Origin: Melieria omissa
Taxonomy: Eukaryota; Arthropoda; Insecta; Diptera; Ulidiidae
DNA length: 64,000 bases
Assembly: GCA_963971225.1 (NCBI GenBank)
Contig: OZ020270.1
Span: 29,263,123 to 29,327,122, forward strand
Direction of reading: 5' to 3'
Part shown: one piece after another, positions 28,473 to 39,348 of the stretch
Layout of the letters: the number at the start of each line of letters is the position of its first letter
Position numbering within the stretch: the stretch's first letter is position 1
The notes under the pieces: model-generated
Database searches by the model: none
The model's input: the letters and a program-made list of their open reading frames with translations, nothing else
What the model was told of the DNA's origin: nothing
Made by a program: the position numbers and the translations under genes

Positions 28473-29187
28473 AGGCTTGATTACACGTAACGAGTAGAGT
28501 GAGAAGACAGCAACTCGAACGAGTACTCGTTTCGTCTAAACGGTAAGGCGAGTTCTTGATTGAGTCAGTCACCGATGAAAGTGGCGAGAGAGCCACTAAA
28601 ACTAACAAGGTTATAGCAAGCCACCGGCTGATCGTGTATCGCTTCTGTCAAAATCGTCGGTGTCAGCAGTGGTGCGGTGTTGCCGCATCGGTTGAAATGA
28701 AAATACCTGACTGAAAACAACTGACCTGAGCACTTTTCCCGTTTTTCACTCAAATACAGCACCGTCTGACAACAATCACTTTTGTCTGTTTTCAGTTTCT
28801 CCCTCTTTCGTCGGAAAATGACAGCTGAATTTGACAGTAGCGATACACGATCCTACCAACAAAATACATGTGGTTTTTGGTGTTGCGGGGATGCTATTAC
28901 CTTGTTTATTGTGCCATGACCACTACTTTACCGTTATATTTTTCTCTTTTCGCAGCGATTCGCGCAATCGCTCGTGACATGCGGTATGCGTCACACACCA
29001 CTTTTCGCTCGGTTGAGTTTAATTGCGCGAGTTGCTTAGTTCATTTTGTGCATTGTAAAACCGAACTGACTCGCCGCGTGTCGAAATACGTTTGAACAAC
29101 TCGTCGCTTTTGCTCGCTATCCCAATTCTTTCGGCCTAGTACCATTTTGATGTCTCGTCACTCGACTCGTTACGTGTAATCAAGCCT
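28473..29187. mobile_element. Harbinger-type MITE, tandem copy A
   Basis: TIR AGGCTTGATTACACGTAACG and its inverted copy. TTA at 28470-28472 on the left; TTA 29188-29190 on the right is shared with copy B. It differs from copy B by a P-like MITE that replaces about 28 bp. Confidence 0.78.
28594..28918. mobile_element. P-like MITE, family D, copy 2
   Basis: Inverted relative to 2839-3144. The right end reads, inverted, CATGGCACAATAAACAAGGT then AATAGCATCCCCGC. The left end keeps ACAAGGTTATAGCAAGCCAC but has lost the terminal CATGG. No clear TSD; the insertion was accompanied or followed by a small deletion of the host MITE. Confidence 0.7.
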
Positions 29188-29190
29188 TTA

Positions 29191-29614
29191 AGGCTTGATT
29201 ACACGTAACGAGTAGAGTGAGAAGACAGCAACTCGAACGAGTACTCGTTTCGTCTAAACGGTAAGGCGAGTTCTTGATTGAGTCAGTCACCGATGAAAGT
29301 GGCGAGAGAGCCACTAGAATCACATTTTGTTTGCTAGGCCGAGCGACCACTACTTTACCGTTATATTTTTCTCTTTTCGCAGCGATTCGCGCAATCGCTC
29401 GTGACATGCGGTATGCGTCACACACCACTTTTCGCTCGGTTGAGTTTAATTGCGCGAGTTGCTTAGTTCATTTTGTGCATTGTAAAACCGAACTGACTCG
29501 CCGCGTGTCGAAATACGTTTGAACAACTCGTCGCTTTTGCTCGCTATCCCAATTCTTTCGGCCTAGTACCATTTTTATGTCTCGTCACTCGACTCGTTAC
29601 GTGTAATCAAGCCT
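29191..29614. mobile_element. Harbinger-type MITE, tandem copy B
   Basis: The same TIRs as copy A, with TTA at 29188-29190 and 29615-29617. 424 bp, no insertion, and nearly identical to copy A outside the P-like MITE. Tandem MITEs sharing one target triplet are consistent with insertion of one copy into the TSD of the other, or with a composite move. Confidence 0.78.
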
Positions 29615-30352
29615 TTAGTCTCGCGTAAGCGGGCTGTCGTGCCAGTCAATTATTATTACTTATTTATTGTTGTAAAATTTATTTTAGGGTTGCATTGAAC
29701 ATTGTAAGTGAAAATGTGCAAAAAAAAACTTATGCGGTAGCACTGTCATCACTTCGCAAGCAGTGCATTGCAAATAGTTGACAGTTTGACAATTGTTTTG
29801 GCGGCAGGTGCAATTAAAAAGGAACAATTTCTAAAAAAGTTGAAGTTGAAGTTAATTTTTGTCTTTATATTTTAGTAACGTTTAGTATTTTAGAATATCG
29901 CATGGCGATGGCAATGCGCTTGGACGGGACGAAGTTTTACCACGCGAAGTTGTACCTGCTGCTGAAATTTGCGAGTCCGAGCTCCCAAAAAAGAAAAAAA
30001 AATATAGTCAACAATACAAAAAACAATGAGAAGAAACCCGGCACAGGTTAAAGTGCATAAAAGAACGTAAAATACAATTAATGTACAAATACAATGAAAT
30101 ACAATAAATGTACAAATGCAATAAAATACAATTAATGTGCAACAAAAAATCTACCACATTTCATTCAAATCTACCACATTTTTTTCACTGAGTCTACCAC
30201 ATAAATGAAAAATTAATTAAGCACACTGGCCCAGCAGGTCTATCCTTTGCGTCGGCGTAACTGTATTGCGACAATGAAGTGACCGCTGAACAATTAAATT
30301 CGTTTTGGCAGATTGTGCCGATCTTTTCATACTTTTTTGCGAAAAGCAAGTG

Positions 30353-30523
30353 CCTGGGCGTACCCACTAACAAATTAAAGGGGGCAAAGACATAACTACA
30401 TTTCCAAATTCATAATATAAAATTTAAATAGAATAGAATATAGATTTCTGTACATATGTATATAAAATATAGAATTACGAGGGGGAATATACCCTCCTAT
30501 GCCCATACCTAGGTACGCCCATG
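30353..30523. mobile_element. possible hAT MITE
   Basis: CCTGGGCGTACCCACT at 30353 and inverted CATGGGCGTACCTAGG ending 30523 resemble hAT ends of the CAGTGGCGTACC type. The flanks do not give a clean 8-bp duplication. The remainder of 30229-30618 is unassigned. Confidence 0.35.
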
Positions 30524-30618
30524 AGCGCCTGTCATCATCAACCGAATCTTTTTGCTGTATGGTTGTTTACAGCCGTATGCTGCGCTTGGTTGATTGATTT
30601 TAAAACTTGCGAACAATA

Positions 30619-30931
30619 ACACCACTCGACAAAAAATGGGTTCATCGCGTGCTCCTCAAAACAAAAGTATTTTGTAGACTAATCTTCGGCTGCTGAACAC
30701 GAAACTGAAAATCAAAAAATTTTCTTGAGAAGAAGTTTTTCCCTCTAATTTCAGTTATGATTACATATTTCGTAAACTAACCATCCGACTAACACAAGTG
30801 GCCCGTCGTTCAAAAGGTAATTAAAAGTTATGTACTCATAACTAAAATAAGAGGGAAAAACGTGTTTTTCGAAGATTTTTCAAAAACGCTTCTTAAGAAA
30901 TCTTAGGAGCATTTTCCGTATCGAGTAGTGT
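30619..30931. mobile_element. TA-target MITE
   Basis: ACACCACTCGACAAAAAATG (30619) and inverted ACACTACTCGATACGGAAAA (30931), flanked by TA (30617-30618, 30932-30933). The arms also share inner AGAGGGAAAAA motifs. 313 bp, no coding. Tc1/mariner-type by target. Confidence 0.55.
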
Positions 30932-31082
30932 TATATGTGTCTCCAAAACCAAACAATTTACTAATCAAGAGATCTAGAAACCAAATAAATTTTTCATTTA
31001 TATTGTTTTCACGGGTCATAGAAAAGGAATATTAAAAAAAAAGCCACAAAAATCTTAGCAGCTACAGTAAGGATAGAACCGC

Positions 31083-31150
31083 GAACTCGTCGTCCGAGAC
31101 CCTCCTGCTTACGCGTTTGACCATCAACTCTTAACCCTGACTGGTTGCTT
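31083..31150 (-). repeat. tRNA-like sequence, possible SINE head
   Basis: On the minus strand TGGTCAAACGCGTAAGCAGG resembles a Pol III A box region, and GGTTCTATCC (31074-31083) a B box with one change. No complete cloverleaf can be drawn by eye, so it is more likely a decayed SINE head than a tRNA gene. The 30934-31082 stretch has nothing else. Confidence 0.35.
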
Positions 31151-31177
31151 AAAAGGTATGATAGCAGACAAGCGCCG

Positions 31178-32500
31178 CACATCTGGGTAAACATGCCGAA
31201 AACCCGCGCATTACGGCTAATCTTAAAGTTACGGGCCTAACCTTTTTTTTTTATTTTTCGTAATCTACATGCATGTAGCAGTCAGAAAATGCATGTAAAT
31301 TGGACCGAAACTGGCTGCTGTATAGCCGTTCAAAGTTGGGTGTTTTTATACTCAATTTCATTTTATCGATGCAACTTTTTTGATGGTGATGCTGAAATGT
31401 CAATTAAATCGTTATTTTTAAATATAATCAAATAATTTTTGGTACGTATAATAATAATGTATTCCTACATTTAATTTGACATATAATTCTTTTCCATTGC
31501 ACATTTTCTTGTAAGTTCTCAAAGTTTGGGAAAAAACAACGATTTTTTTAGGAAAATGTCCTACTTTCGTGGTGTATAACTTTTATGGATAATCATGGAT
31601 AATCGAAAATCTTTAGGGAAGGTAAGTAGGAACCTTCATAAAAAAAATGATACCCAACTTGTCTGCGGAAAGCTGCGGAATGGTTAGATTTTTGGACTTG
31701 TATTCACTTCTCTTAGTAAGAAAACAAATATATATGAACTAAAAACTTTTGAACGCGCGTATGGGTCGGTACGTTTATAGCACTTGATGCATATATATAA
31801 TATTAAAAATAATAATTAAAGTAAAAATAGATGTGATTTATCACCTGAAGTAATAAATATGCTAAACAAATATTTTGTATAAATTTTTTCGGCGGGTATG
31901 CAGGATGATTCTTGAAAAAGGCAATATATTTTAATAAAACTTTGTGTGGAATTTACGCGTGACCTAACTAACATAAACTCTGACGTAAAAATGGGCATGG
32001 AACGCCCACTTTTAAGTAGGGTTGCCATATAAGCATACTTGGTTAAATTGGGAAAATTTATTATATTTATATACTTACTTATAACGGTAAGTGGGCATGG
32101 TACTCCCCATTAACCCGTTATGAGCCGTATCAACCCGTATCAAATGGTTTTTGCTTAAATACGAATTACACTACATGTATGTGTTTTTTGTGGGTGTTTT
32201 ACGAAAGGAGGCGAAAAATGGGGGCGTGGCTACAATCTAGAATATTCATAAGTCAGTTTGGGTCGATTTAAATACTTTAACTGTGGTTTTGTTTTTTACT
32301 AATGAAGATTTTAAAAGTGCCTAATTGCCGACTGTAGGGTGCCGGTGCGAGGTACAGTAAATCAAATAAAATTATGGTGAACAAATCTCTGAAGAGTCCT
32401 GAAGCAGATGTCCAAATTTGAGGTATTTATCTTTAACCGTATAGATACTACAGCATAAAATAGGCAATGCGCGGGTTTTTGGCATGTTTACCCCATTGTG
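31178..32500. mobile_element. Transib-like element 1
   Basis: Ends CACATCTGGGTAAACATGCC and inverted CACAATGGGGTAAACATGCC, each followed by AAAACCCGCGCATT, with a perfect 5-bp TSD CGCCG (31173-31177, 32501-32505). A CACWRTG start and CGNCG target are Transib hallmarks. 1323 bp with no transposase, hence non-autonomous. Internal stretches such as AACGCCCACTTTTAAG and GGGGCGTGGC resemble the block at 20.4-22 kb. The 32506-32810 stretch is unassigned. Confidence 0.85.
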
Positions 32501-34454
32501 CGCCGTTTCAACTAAAGATTATATATTTCTGAATCTCAAAACAGAGCACAATGCGTGTGAAGCGGTAGTTGTGTGAGTGACATTAGATGCCAAAAAGCTC
32601 TTATCGGAAGCCAAATTTGTCGAACTTTTTGACACATTTTTTCCTTGGCCGCTGGACATCTACTTGATGAGTTATCTGTGGTCTGGCCAAGCCATGGTTT
32701 TGGTTTTTGTGCTTACCAAACAAACATTAATGACTAATCTCAAATTGAGGTACATTTGAATCAAATTGCTTTCTCAAATCTCAAACGTTTGTTCTCAAAT
32801 TGATCTCAAATACACTCAATTCTCTTTTTATGCGAATTTTTTTTATGCGGTTTTGAAGTTATGCGATTTTTCCTGAGAATCTAATGCTGATTTTCGTACA
32901 AGATTTTGAAGTTTTGTTTTTCTATAGTATTTTGTATGGGATTTCCCTTTTTAAATATTTCTTCTATACAGAGCAAGCACACAATAGTTACATATGCTCA
33001 ATGCTATTTGTGTATGAATGAATTATCACTTGAGCTAAGGCTTTCGTTGCGTAAAGACGCGTTTGGTTGATTAAGAACTTTAATTTTTTTAATTGTAAAA
33101 TAACAATTTGTTTGAAGATGGAAAAAAGAAGCAGCAACGAAAAGCAATTTCTTTAGAAATAAAAATTGCAATTTTAGATTGCTAAGTGAAAGGAGAAAGA
33201 TTTACTGATGTTGGGAGGCGTTTTGGCTACGGTGAATCGACAATAAGAGCCATTAAAAAGAATGAAGTTTCAATAAGGCAGTCTGTAATATCCGGTACTA
33301 AACTAAGTTCCAAATTTTCTTCATATTCAAGAAGTGTTTTAATTGAAAAAACTGAAAAAGCGCTGGTGGTTTGGATTGAAGAACTTAAAAAAAAAGGGTT
33401 CCTTTAGATGGTAATTTAATAAAAAAAAAATCTTTTTGCTTTTACGAGAAGCTAAAGTGGAACCATCTACTACTTCTTGCACTCAGTCTGGTACAGAATT
33501 TTCAGCGAACACAGGATGGCTGACTCGTTTTCTAAAAAGAAATGCTTTTCACAACGTGAAGATTACTGGCGAGGTTGCATCAGCAGATGAAGAAGCTGCA
33601 AAACGTTTTTCTGAAAAGTTGATTACAATTATTGAAGATGGTGGATACTGCCCCGATCAAGTTTTCAGCGCAGACGAAACAGGATTGTTTTAGAAAAAAA
33701 TGCCTACGCGAACTTACATTTCGAAAGCCGAAAAAAAGCAAGTGGATTTAAAGCAGCCAAGGATAGAGTAACATTCCTACTTTGTAGCAATGCATCAGCT
33801 GATCGAATACTTAAACCCTTGCTCATTAATCGATCTCTTAGACCATAGGCACTAAAAGGCAAAGTTTTAAAAACATTACCGGTGCATTGGATGTCCAATA
33901 AAAAAGCTTGGATAACATCTACGGTTTTCACTGACTGGTTTTATCAATGCTTTGTTCCATAAGTAGAAGTTTATATACAGCAGAAATCACTAAATTTTAA
34001 AGTTTTATTAATTATTGATAATGGTTCATCTCATCCACATTTAGAACATCCAAATGTTCAGATACTTTTTATTCCACCTAATACAACGAGCATCATTCAA
34101 CCACTAGATCAAGGCATAATTGCTACGTATAAAAAACATTATGTAAAACATACTTTTAATTTTATTTTTGAGCAAATTGATAGTGAGCCAGTAACAGTAA
34201 CCGACGCACAGTGGGGTAATTGATGCCGAAAATACCGATTAATTCACCCAGGCTATTTAGATATGAAATAACTATTAGGTTTAGTTAATCGAACATTAGA
34301 AAGTAAAAAACAAATGTTTTTTGGTATACTTTAGTGGACAGTTTTTTAGAATACGGTAAAAAACTAAAATAGTTACAAAAGATAAATCTGCACATTTCTA
34401 ATGAAAGTTAAGTTGAACAGTTTAACTGAAACATTTCATCGCCACCTTTTACAG

Positions 34455-34552
34455 CTAATTCAATATCATCATTATGATGATGATTATCATTATTATAATC
34501 TTCATCATCAACATTATAAGCCTCACCATCACCATTATCATCATTCTTCATT
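34455..34552. repeat. CAT-rich microsatellite
   Basis: Imperfect (ATC/CAT)n with interruptions such as ATCATCATTATGATGATGAT, about 100 bp, inside Transib-like element 2. Confidence 0.75.
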
Positions 34553-34969
34553 AGTATCAACTTAATAGTAAGCAACTTTGGGCATAATATACATATGATG
34601 TACTTTTGTGTAGCAATTTTTTCACACTTGATACAATGGTGTCAAAATTAAAAAAAAAACTAAAAAATATTTTCAATGGTATTTTTTCTGTCCACATTCG
34701 TGAAAAATTCTCCCTGCAACACTTGAAATCGTTTTTCCGTGATGCTTGAGCTTCTTCCGACAGTTGGCCGATTGGCAATGAAGCATATGATATTATTTGT
34801 GGAAAATGTTGGGCAAATTTTACTAGGAATAGCATTTAAAAAATTATTTTACAGTTTTTAATCCATAGCTGCGAAATTTTTTTATTTCGATTTGATGTTC
34901 CCTAGAAACAACCATAAAATGGTGTGAATGTTTTTATTCAAGTCTACATCGATTTCTATTATTGATGTA

Positions 34970-35342
34970 CGAGGGCGGGTCAATAAGTCCGTGACTTTTA
35001 CATTTACCACATTTAGTTTGTTTTTGACAGCCGTTAATATCAGACTACCGTGTTGACTGCCTATTCACCCCATCTAGCCCCAAGTGACTATTTCTTGTTC
35101 CCAAACTTGAAGAAATGGCTCGGCGGAAAGAGATTTGCCTCCAATGACGAAGTCATCTCACAAACAAATGCCTATTTTTAAGACCTCGACAAATCATATT
35201 TTTCGGAAGGGATAAAAAAACTGGAGAAACGTTGGGCTAAGTGTATAGATCTCAAAGGAGACTACGTTGAAAAATAAAATAACTTTTTATCTAAAAACCT
35301 GTGTTTCATTCAAAAAGTCACGGACTTATTGACCCGCCCTCG
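34970..35342 (+). mobile_element. mariner deletion derivative with transposase C-terminus
   Basis: TIR CGAGGGCGGGTCAATAAGTC and its exact inverted copy, TA on both sides (34968-34969, 35343-35344). The interior encodes, with one in-frame stop, the mariner C-terminal part: SPHLAPSDYFLFPNLKKWLG (third Asp), then GGKRFASNDEVIS, EKRWAKCIDLKGDYVEK. The N-terminal two thirds are deleted. Confidence 0.85.
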
Positions 35343-35881
35343 TATTTTGAAAAAAACAATTAAAACAACAATAAAACCTTTTGCTTGTTTGTTTTCATCT
35401 AAAAAATAATTTTTGAAAAAATTTTCTGCATATGTCTATTTGTTCTCATACATGGCCCATTTGGCCCATGAGTTCGCACACAAAAATCGAAATGCTGGAA
35501 AAGTGCGCAACATTCAGCCAACTTTTTTTTCATAAAATGTTACTGAAATATCTAAGCTATACGCTAATGAAAACAGTTTTGCTCGATCTCACGAGACTCA
35601 CAACTATATGTCTATGAAAAGGTCCAAAATTGGATAATTTTTAAGCTTTTCAACAAAAAATAAAATAAAATACTTATAAACATTTTTTAACAAAACAAAA
35701 TACACACTGCATTACAGAAATACCTGAACATGAAGGTTGCATAATTAATTTTTAAATACTTTTTGAAATCACAAAAAGAGATCGTTTCGAAGTAAAGGAA
35801 AAAACGCGTTTATCGCTGTTCACACAAAAACTAAAAAGAAATGTCAACTTTCAGAGTGCTTTGCGGAAAAACAGTAAACTA

Positions 35882-36056
35882 CACCTAATTCTGTTTTTAC
35901 ACGGTCTGTTTTTACACGGTTTTGATTTAAGACGGTTAGAAAATTAAAAAAATAAAATTTTTCGTGCTAAATAGAATAAAATCGTGTAAAAAAATTAAAC
36001 ATTTTTTAATTTTCAAACCGTGTTAAATCAAAACCGTGTAAAAACAGAATTAGGTG
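35882..36056. mobile_element. pogo-like fold-back MITE
   Basis: CACCTAATTCTGTTTTTACA on both ends in inverted orientation, TA flanks (35880-35881, 36057-36058). CTGTTTTTACACGGT is tandemly duplicated in the left arm only. The termini resemble those of the Tigger element that encloses it (CACTCAATTCTCTTTTTATG). Confidence 0.75.
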
Positions 36057-36271
36057 TATTTTATAACAAATTTTTCATGAAGTGATGCAGAATTTTATTC
36101 TCTTTAGCCCGGTACCAAAAACATATGTGTATCTTTATTTTTCGTTTTTGAATTAATCGGCACTTTACTTATATATTACCCCACTGTGCGACGTTTGGAA
36201 AAAGTTCTCTATTTTAGACTGCATAAATCATTCTTCTTCTGCAATCAGTGAAATAAGACCACAAACTTTAA

Positions 36272-36988
36272 GGGGTCATTCTCATGCGCGGACAGGAAAA
36301 ATAGACATTCTTCAGAAATTATTTCCTTTGTGAATACGAGGAATTATCAAAAAAATATATTCCACTTTAATTTATTCATTGTTATGGTATAAAAATAAAA
36401 AAAAAATTTTTTTTATTTTTTCAAACACTTTTTTTCGATTAAAGACACGGCTTCTGCCGCGTCATGGTCAGCTGGCGGGGATTGTTTTAAGTCACAGGAT
36501 TATCTGAAACATAAATTTCAAAGAAATTCTTAATCAGTATGAACGTAACTCTCACCCGTAGTAAATTTGAATTTTTTCATAAGAATCTCACAAAATGGCA
36601 GGCATTGGAAGTTAGAGCAGTAAAAAATTGTTGTTTTTGAAGATTTTATCAATGAAAAAAAATATGAAATTTTTAACATATCGGAGTGAATTTACTAGGG
36701 GTGATAGCTAACAGTATGTAGAATGACGTGACAAAATCGCAGAGATCGGATGAATGGTTTTTTAAGTTATCCCCGCCATTTCAAAAAAAGGCGTTCCGAG
36801 AAAAACACGTTAGAAATACGTTAAACATGCTACAATCCTTGACCGCTCGTTATATAAATGTCTGTAGAAGCCGAAATACTTGAAATTTTCCCATAAAATT
36901 TTGACATCACCTTCTTCCAGGATGATACATTCCAAATATGTTAAAAAACAAAATTGATTTTTACAAAATTTCACATGAGAATGACCCC
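36272..36988. mobile_element. TTAA-target MITE in the Tigger gene
   Basis: GGGGTCATTCTCATG and its inverted copy, flanked by TTAA (36268-36271, 36989-36992). It interrupts the Tigger frame exactly between two codons' worth of conserved sequence. 717 bp, AT-rich, no coding. Confidence 0.75.
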
Positions 36989-37639
36989 TTAAATGCCTGC
37001 TAGAAAGCAATCTGGCCTGAATGCGTTACAAGGGACAATGCTACTTATCAAGCAATGCCGGTTTCTACTGAAATTATTGCTTTGGCACATGAAATTGGTG
37101 GCGAAGGTTTTGATACCCTTAACGAGATTGACATCAATGAGTTGCTTGTAGATGAGCCCCCAAGTGATGATGATATTATTGAAATGTTATTTGATTCAGT
37201 CGAAGATCCAGAAAATAACCGTGAGGAAGAAGATAACAATCCTTCCCCATTCACTGCAAAAATAGTTCGAGAAGGTCTTCAACTTTGCAAAAAATTAGCA
37301 ACACATTTTCTTAAGAATGACCCGAATACTGAGCGGGCATTCAAATTCCAGCGTGAGCTTACTAATTGCATTTCTGGGTATCAAGAACTTCATAAAGAAT
37401 TACGGAAAGATTCGCAAAGCTTAATAACTGATTTTCTAATCAAATCAGGAGAACCTTCAGCAGGCGAGACTAACGTTGAATCTATTGATGTAGTAGCAAT
37501 CTCGTCACAAAATGAACTGACTATTCCAGTGATGATAATGTTTTCGCGCCAGTTCACAAACGGTTGCGGGTGTTATCAGAAAGCGAAGAAAATGACTAAA
37601 TATCAAATTTTTATAAAACTACTAATTACAGTAATATGA

Positions 37640-38050
37640 AATTTTTTTTTTTTGTTCCTTGTTCACTCTCAGGAGCATAGGGCCTCCACAAGACAGCCTT
37701 GTGTTGGTTACATTAATCAGTTGTGTTGTTCTGCCAGGGTAGGTGATTGGCCTGCCGCAGGTAGTCCTAAGTGATGGAATCATCTAACGCCGCTCAGGAA
37801 CGTCGCCTCCGCTCGTAGCGCCATCTGTTGTGAGGAGGTTACAGCAGAATGGTTGGGGACCTCGCTAGAGATCAGGTTGGTGCGCGCTGTTTTCGCAGTT
37901 GTCCGCTTCCCCTTGCAGATGTCGCTCGTGCGCCTGTTTTGCGTAACTTTTTATTTGTTTGCTTTTATCAGCCGCACAGTGCATAATTGCGCGTTCTATT
38001 GCGTGGAAGTAAGTGGAATATTAAATAAATATATTTAATTAAATATAAAG
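37640..38050 (-). mobile_element. probable LINE 3' UTR fragment, reverse orientation
   Basis: A run of 12 T (about 37644-37655) starts a GC-richer block unlike its surroundings (GGAGCATAGGGCCTCCACAA, CCGCTCGTAGCGCCATCTGT). Read on the minus strand it ends in poly(A), as expected of a non-LTR element. No coding part remains and I could not define a TSD. The open frame at 37853-38038 is not supported. Confidence 0.4.
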
Positions 38051-38402
38051 TAATGTTATGTATTTGATTTGAATTTCCCAATCTGTTTACTCTGCTCAAA
38101 AATTCTCAGGTATCCTCATTTTTTATTAGTTGATATCGACTTTTCCTTGCGATTTTTTGGTCCTATGAACTTTTAAAACATTTTGGAACGTATCCCTAAT
38201 TATATAATGTAATTAATGCCTTTTTTATATGATTTTATGCGTTTTTGAAAATAATGGAACACATTCCTTTTTTTACACTACATTAGTGTATTTTTTTATG
38301 CGACTTTTTTTGTGCGGTTAGTTTTGGAACGTATCTACCGCATAAAAAGATAATTGAGTGTATACTGTTATGGCCTTCTCCACTTAAAAGGCACATTTTT
38401 AA

Positions 38403-38577
38403 TATGGAAATTTGCCTTTATTCTCAAATTGAGAATTTAAAATTCTCAAATGTATCTCAAACGAGCGGAACGGATGGAATCCAATTCGCCATATTCGCAC
38501 ATTTTTTTATGGAAATTTGCCTTTATTCTCAAATTGAGAATTTAAAATTCTCAAATGTATCTCCAACGAGCGGAACA
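38403..38577. repeat. 106-bp direct duplication
   Basis: ATGGAAATTTGCCTTTATTC through AACGAGCGGAAC occurs at about 38404 and again at 38510, differing by one base (CTCAAACG/CTCCAACG). The internal TCTCAAATTGAGAATTTAAA motif is itself a small inverted repeat. Confidence 0.8.
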
Positions 38578-38639
38578 TTCGCCTCTTGTATAGATTGGCG
38601 TTGTAATTCGCGTGAAATAAAAAAACGAATAGATACATT

Positions 38640-38935
38640 TACATAAATAATATTTTCATAGCATTTCATTGCATTACATGGCACGACTACGGTTTCCGTG
38701 GCGACGCCATTTGAGGGTGTCTTTAGATAGATCGACCAAAAATAAGTCGAAAATACTGAAAAAGTTAAAATTTTTCGATATCTCGCTTCGTTTTCGAGAT
38801 ATCGAGGTTCAAAGTTTAAAATTTCGCTCAAAGTTTAAAATTCGCGCTTTTTTTTCGCAATCCCAGAGGTGCACAATATGGCAATATAAAAACTTTGAAC
38901 CTCGATATCCTTGAATTGTTATATTGGTTTACTAT
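38640..38935 (-). repeat. dispersed repeat related to the one at 1-990
   Basis: ACTACGGTTTCCGTGGCGAC followed by CCATTTGA, GTCTTTAGATAGAT and AAATAAGTCGAAAATA matches, inverted, the DNA around the hAT insertion at the start of the window. Short TTCGATATCTCG palindromes follow. The 38936-39033 stretch is unassigned. Confidence 0.55.
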
Positions 38936-39033
38936 ATCTTTGAAGATGGAGTGTTGTTGGGCTCAGGGTTCACGTAGACCCCTTATATACTCAGTTAGAT
39001 GCACGTTAGGTGATTAGGGAGGTACTTTTTCAA

Positions 39034-39348
39034 CTATTTTGAGTCAGTCAATAGCAAACATAGCTTCACATCGTATCCATTGCGCCCTAAGGCCATCGTA
39101 AAGTTGAAAATAAATGTTGGAATCTGATCCAAAATTTTGAAACCTTGGCTTACATAAGGTTTTAGAATATGTAAATAACCCCTCGGAACAATTTCTGAAT
39201 AAAAAAACAGTCTGCTCACTCCTCTTCCTGACATGCAGCCCCATACCATATCCCCACATATGCTATGCTTCACTGATAATTTCAGATTTTTGTTATTAAC
39301 AGGATCCTTTTCAAATAAGTTGATGCCTTTTAATGCCAAATGTGCCAA
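39034..39348 (-). pseudogene. Tc1-like transposase fragment
   Basis: MVWGCMSGRGVSRLFFYSEI, then GYLHILKPYVSQ matches the stretch of Tc1 transposases between the first and second catalytic Asp (the VMVWGCMS...G...Y..IL pattern). The expected QQDN is lost at a frameshift near 39100. No terminal repeats could be assigned, so this is an orphan fragment. Confidence 0.6.

Larger units (their letters stand above)
28182..29668 (+). mobile_element. tRNA-derived SINE interrupted by two MITEs
   Basis: Pol III A box TGGCTCAGTTGG (28195-28206) and B box GGTTCAAATAC (28244-28254). The body includes CTGCCGTTCGGAACCGGCAC and ACTGTAGGTCCCTTCCACC, and the tail is (ATT)-rich (about 29650-29668). Target duplication GTTGCAAAATT (28171-28181) versus GTTGTAAAATT (29669-29679). 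The body motifs resemble a SINE common in tephritid flies; that is from memory and is the basis for the host guess. The MITEs lie at 28473-29614. Confidence 0.72.
27264..30228. mobile_element. hAT-type MITE (CAGTGTGCTTAC family), copy 1, multiply invaded
   Basis: Ends CAGTGTGCTTACTTCTACCA and inverted CAGTGTGCTTAATTAATTTT. Flanks GCCAGCAG (27256-27263) and GCCCAGCAG (30229 on) are one indel from an 8-bp TSD. It is collinear with 59056-59759, which lacks the insertions. Interruptions are a mariner (27333-28073) and a SINE (28182-29668) that itself holds two Harbinger-like MITEs. CTACCACAT motifs are repeated inside both ends. Confidence 0.8.
34207..36188. mobile_element. Transib-like element 2, inside the Tigger gene
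   Basis: Ends CACAGTGGGGTAATTGATGC and inverted CACAGTGGGGTAATATATAA, perfect 5-bp TSD CGACG (34202-34206, 36189-36193). The first seven bases equal the consensus V(D)J heptamer CACAGTG. 1982 bp, no Transib transposase recognised. It contains a mariner fragment and a fold-back MITE. Confidence 0.88.
33117..37639 (+). pseudogene. Tigger/jerky-type transposase, broken and interrupted
   Basis: HTH (psq-like) KGERFTDVGRRFGYGESTIR (from 33186), then the CENP-B-type second HTH (GWLTRFLKRNAFHNVKITGE, about 33515). The DDE domain shows FSADETGLF (first Asp), LLIIDNGSSHP (second Asp) and TTSIIQPLDQGIIATYKK (third Asp). Several stops occur, e.g. Trp-to-stop after ETGLF at 33691. Transib-like element 2 splits the gene at 34206/36189 and a TTAA MITE at 36271/36989. 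The frame matches across both junctions once one TSD copy is ignored. The C-terminus (EIIALAHEIGGEGFDTLNEI, acidic) ends at 37637-37639. Jerky/CENP-B relatives have the same layout. Confidence 0.85.
32813..38360 (+). mobile_element. Tigger/pogo element with Transib and MITE insertions
   Basis: TIR CACTCAATTCTCTTTTTATG and inverted CACTCAATTATCTTTTTATG, TA on both sides (32811-32812, 38361-38362). Inner ATGCGRTTTT repeats follow each end. After subtracting Transib-like element 2 and the TTAA MITE, about 2.8 kb remains, a normal Tigger size. The transposase is a pseudogene in three blocks. Confidence 0.85.
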
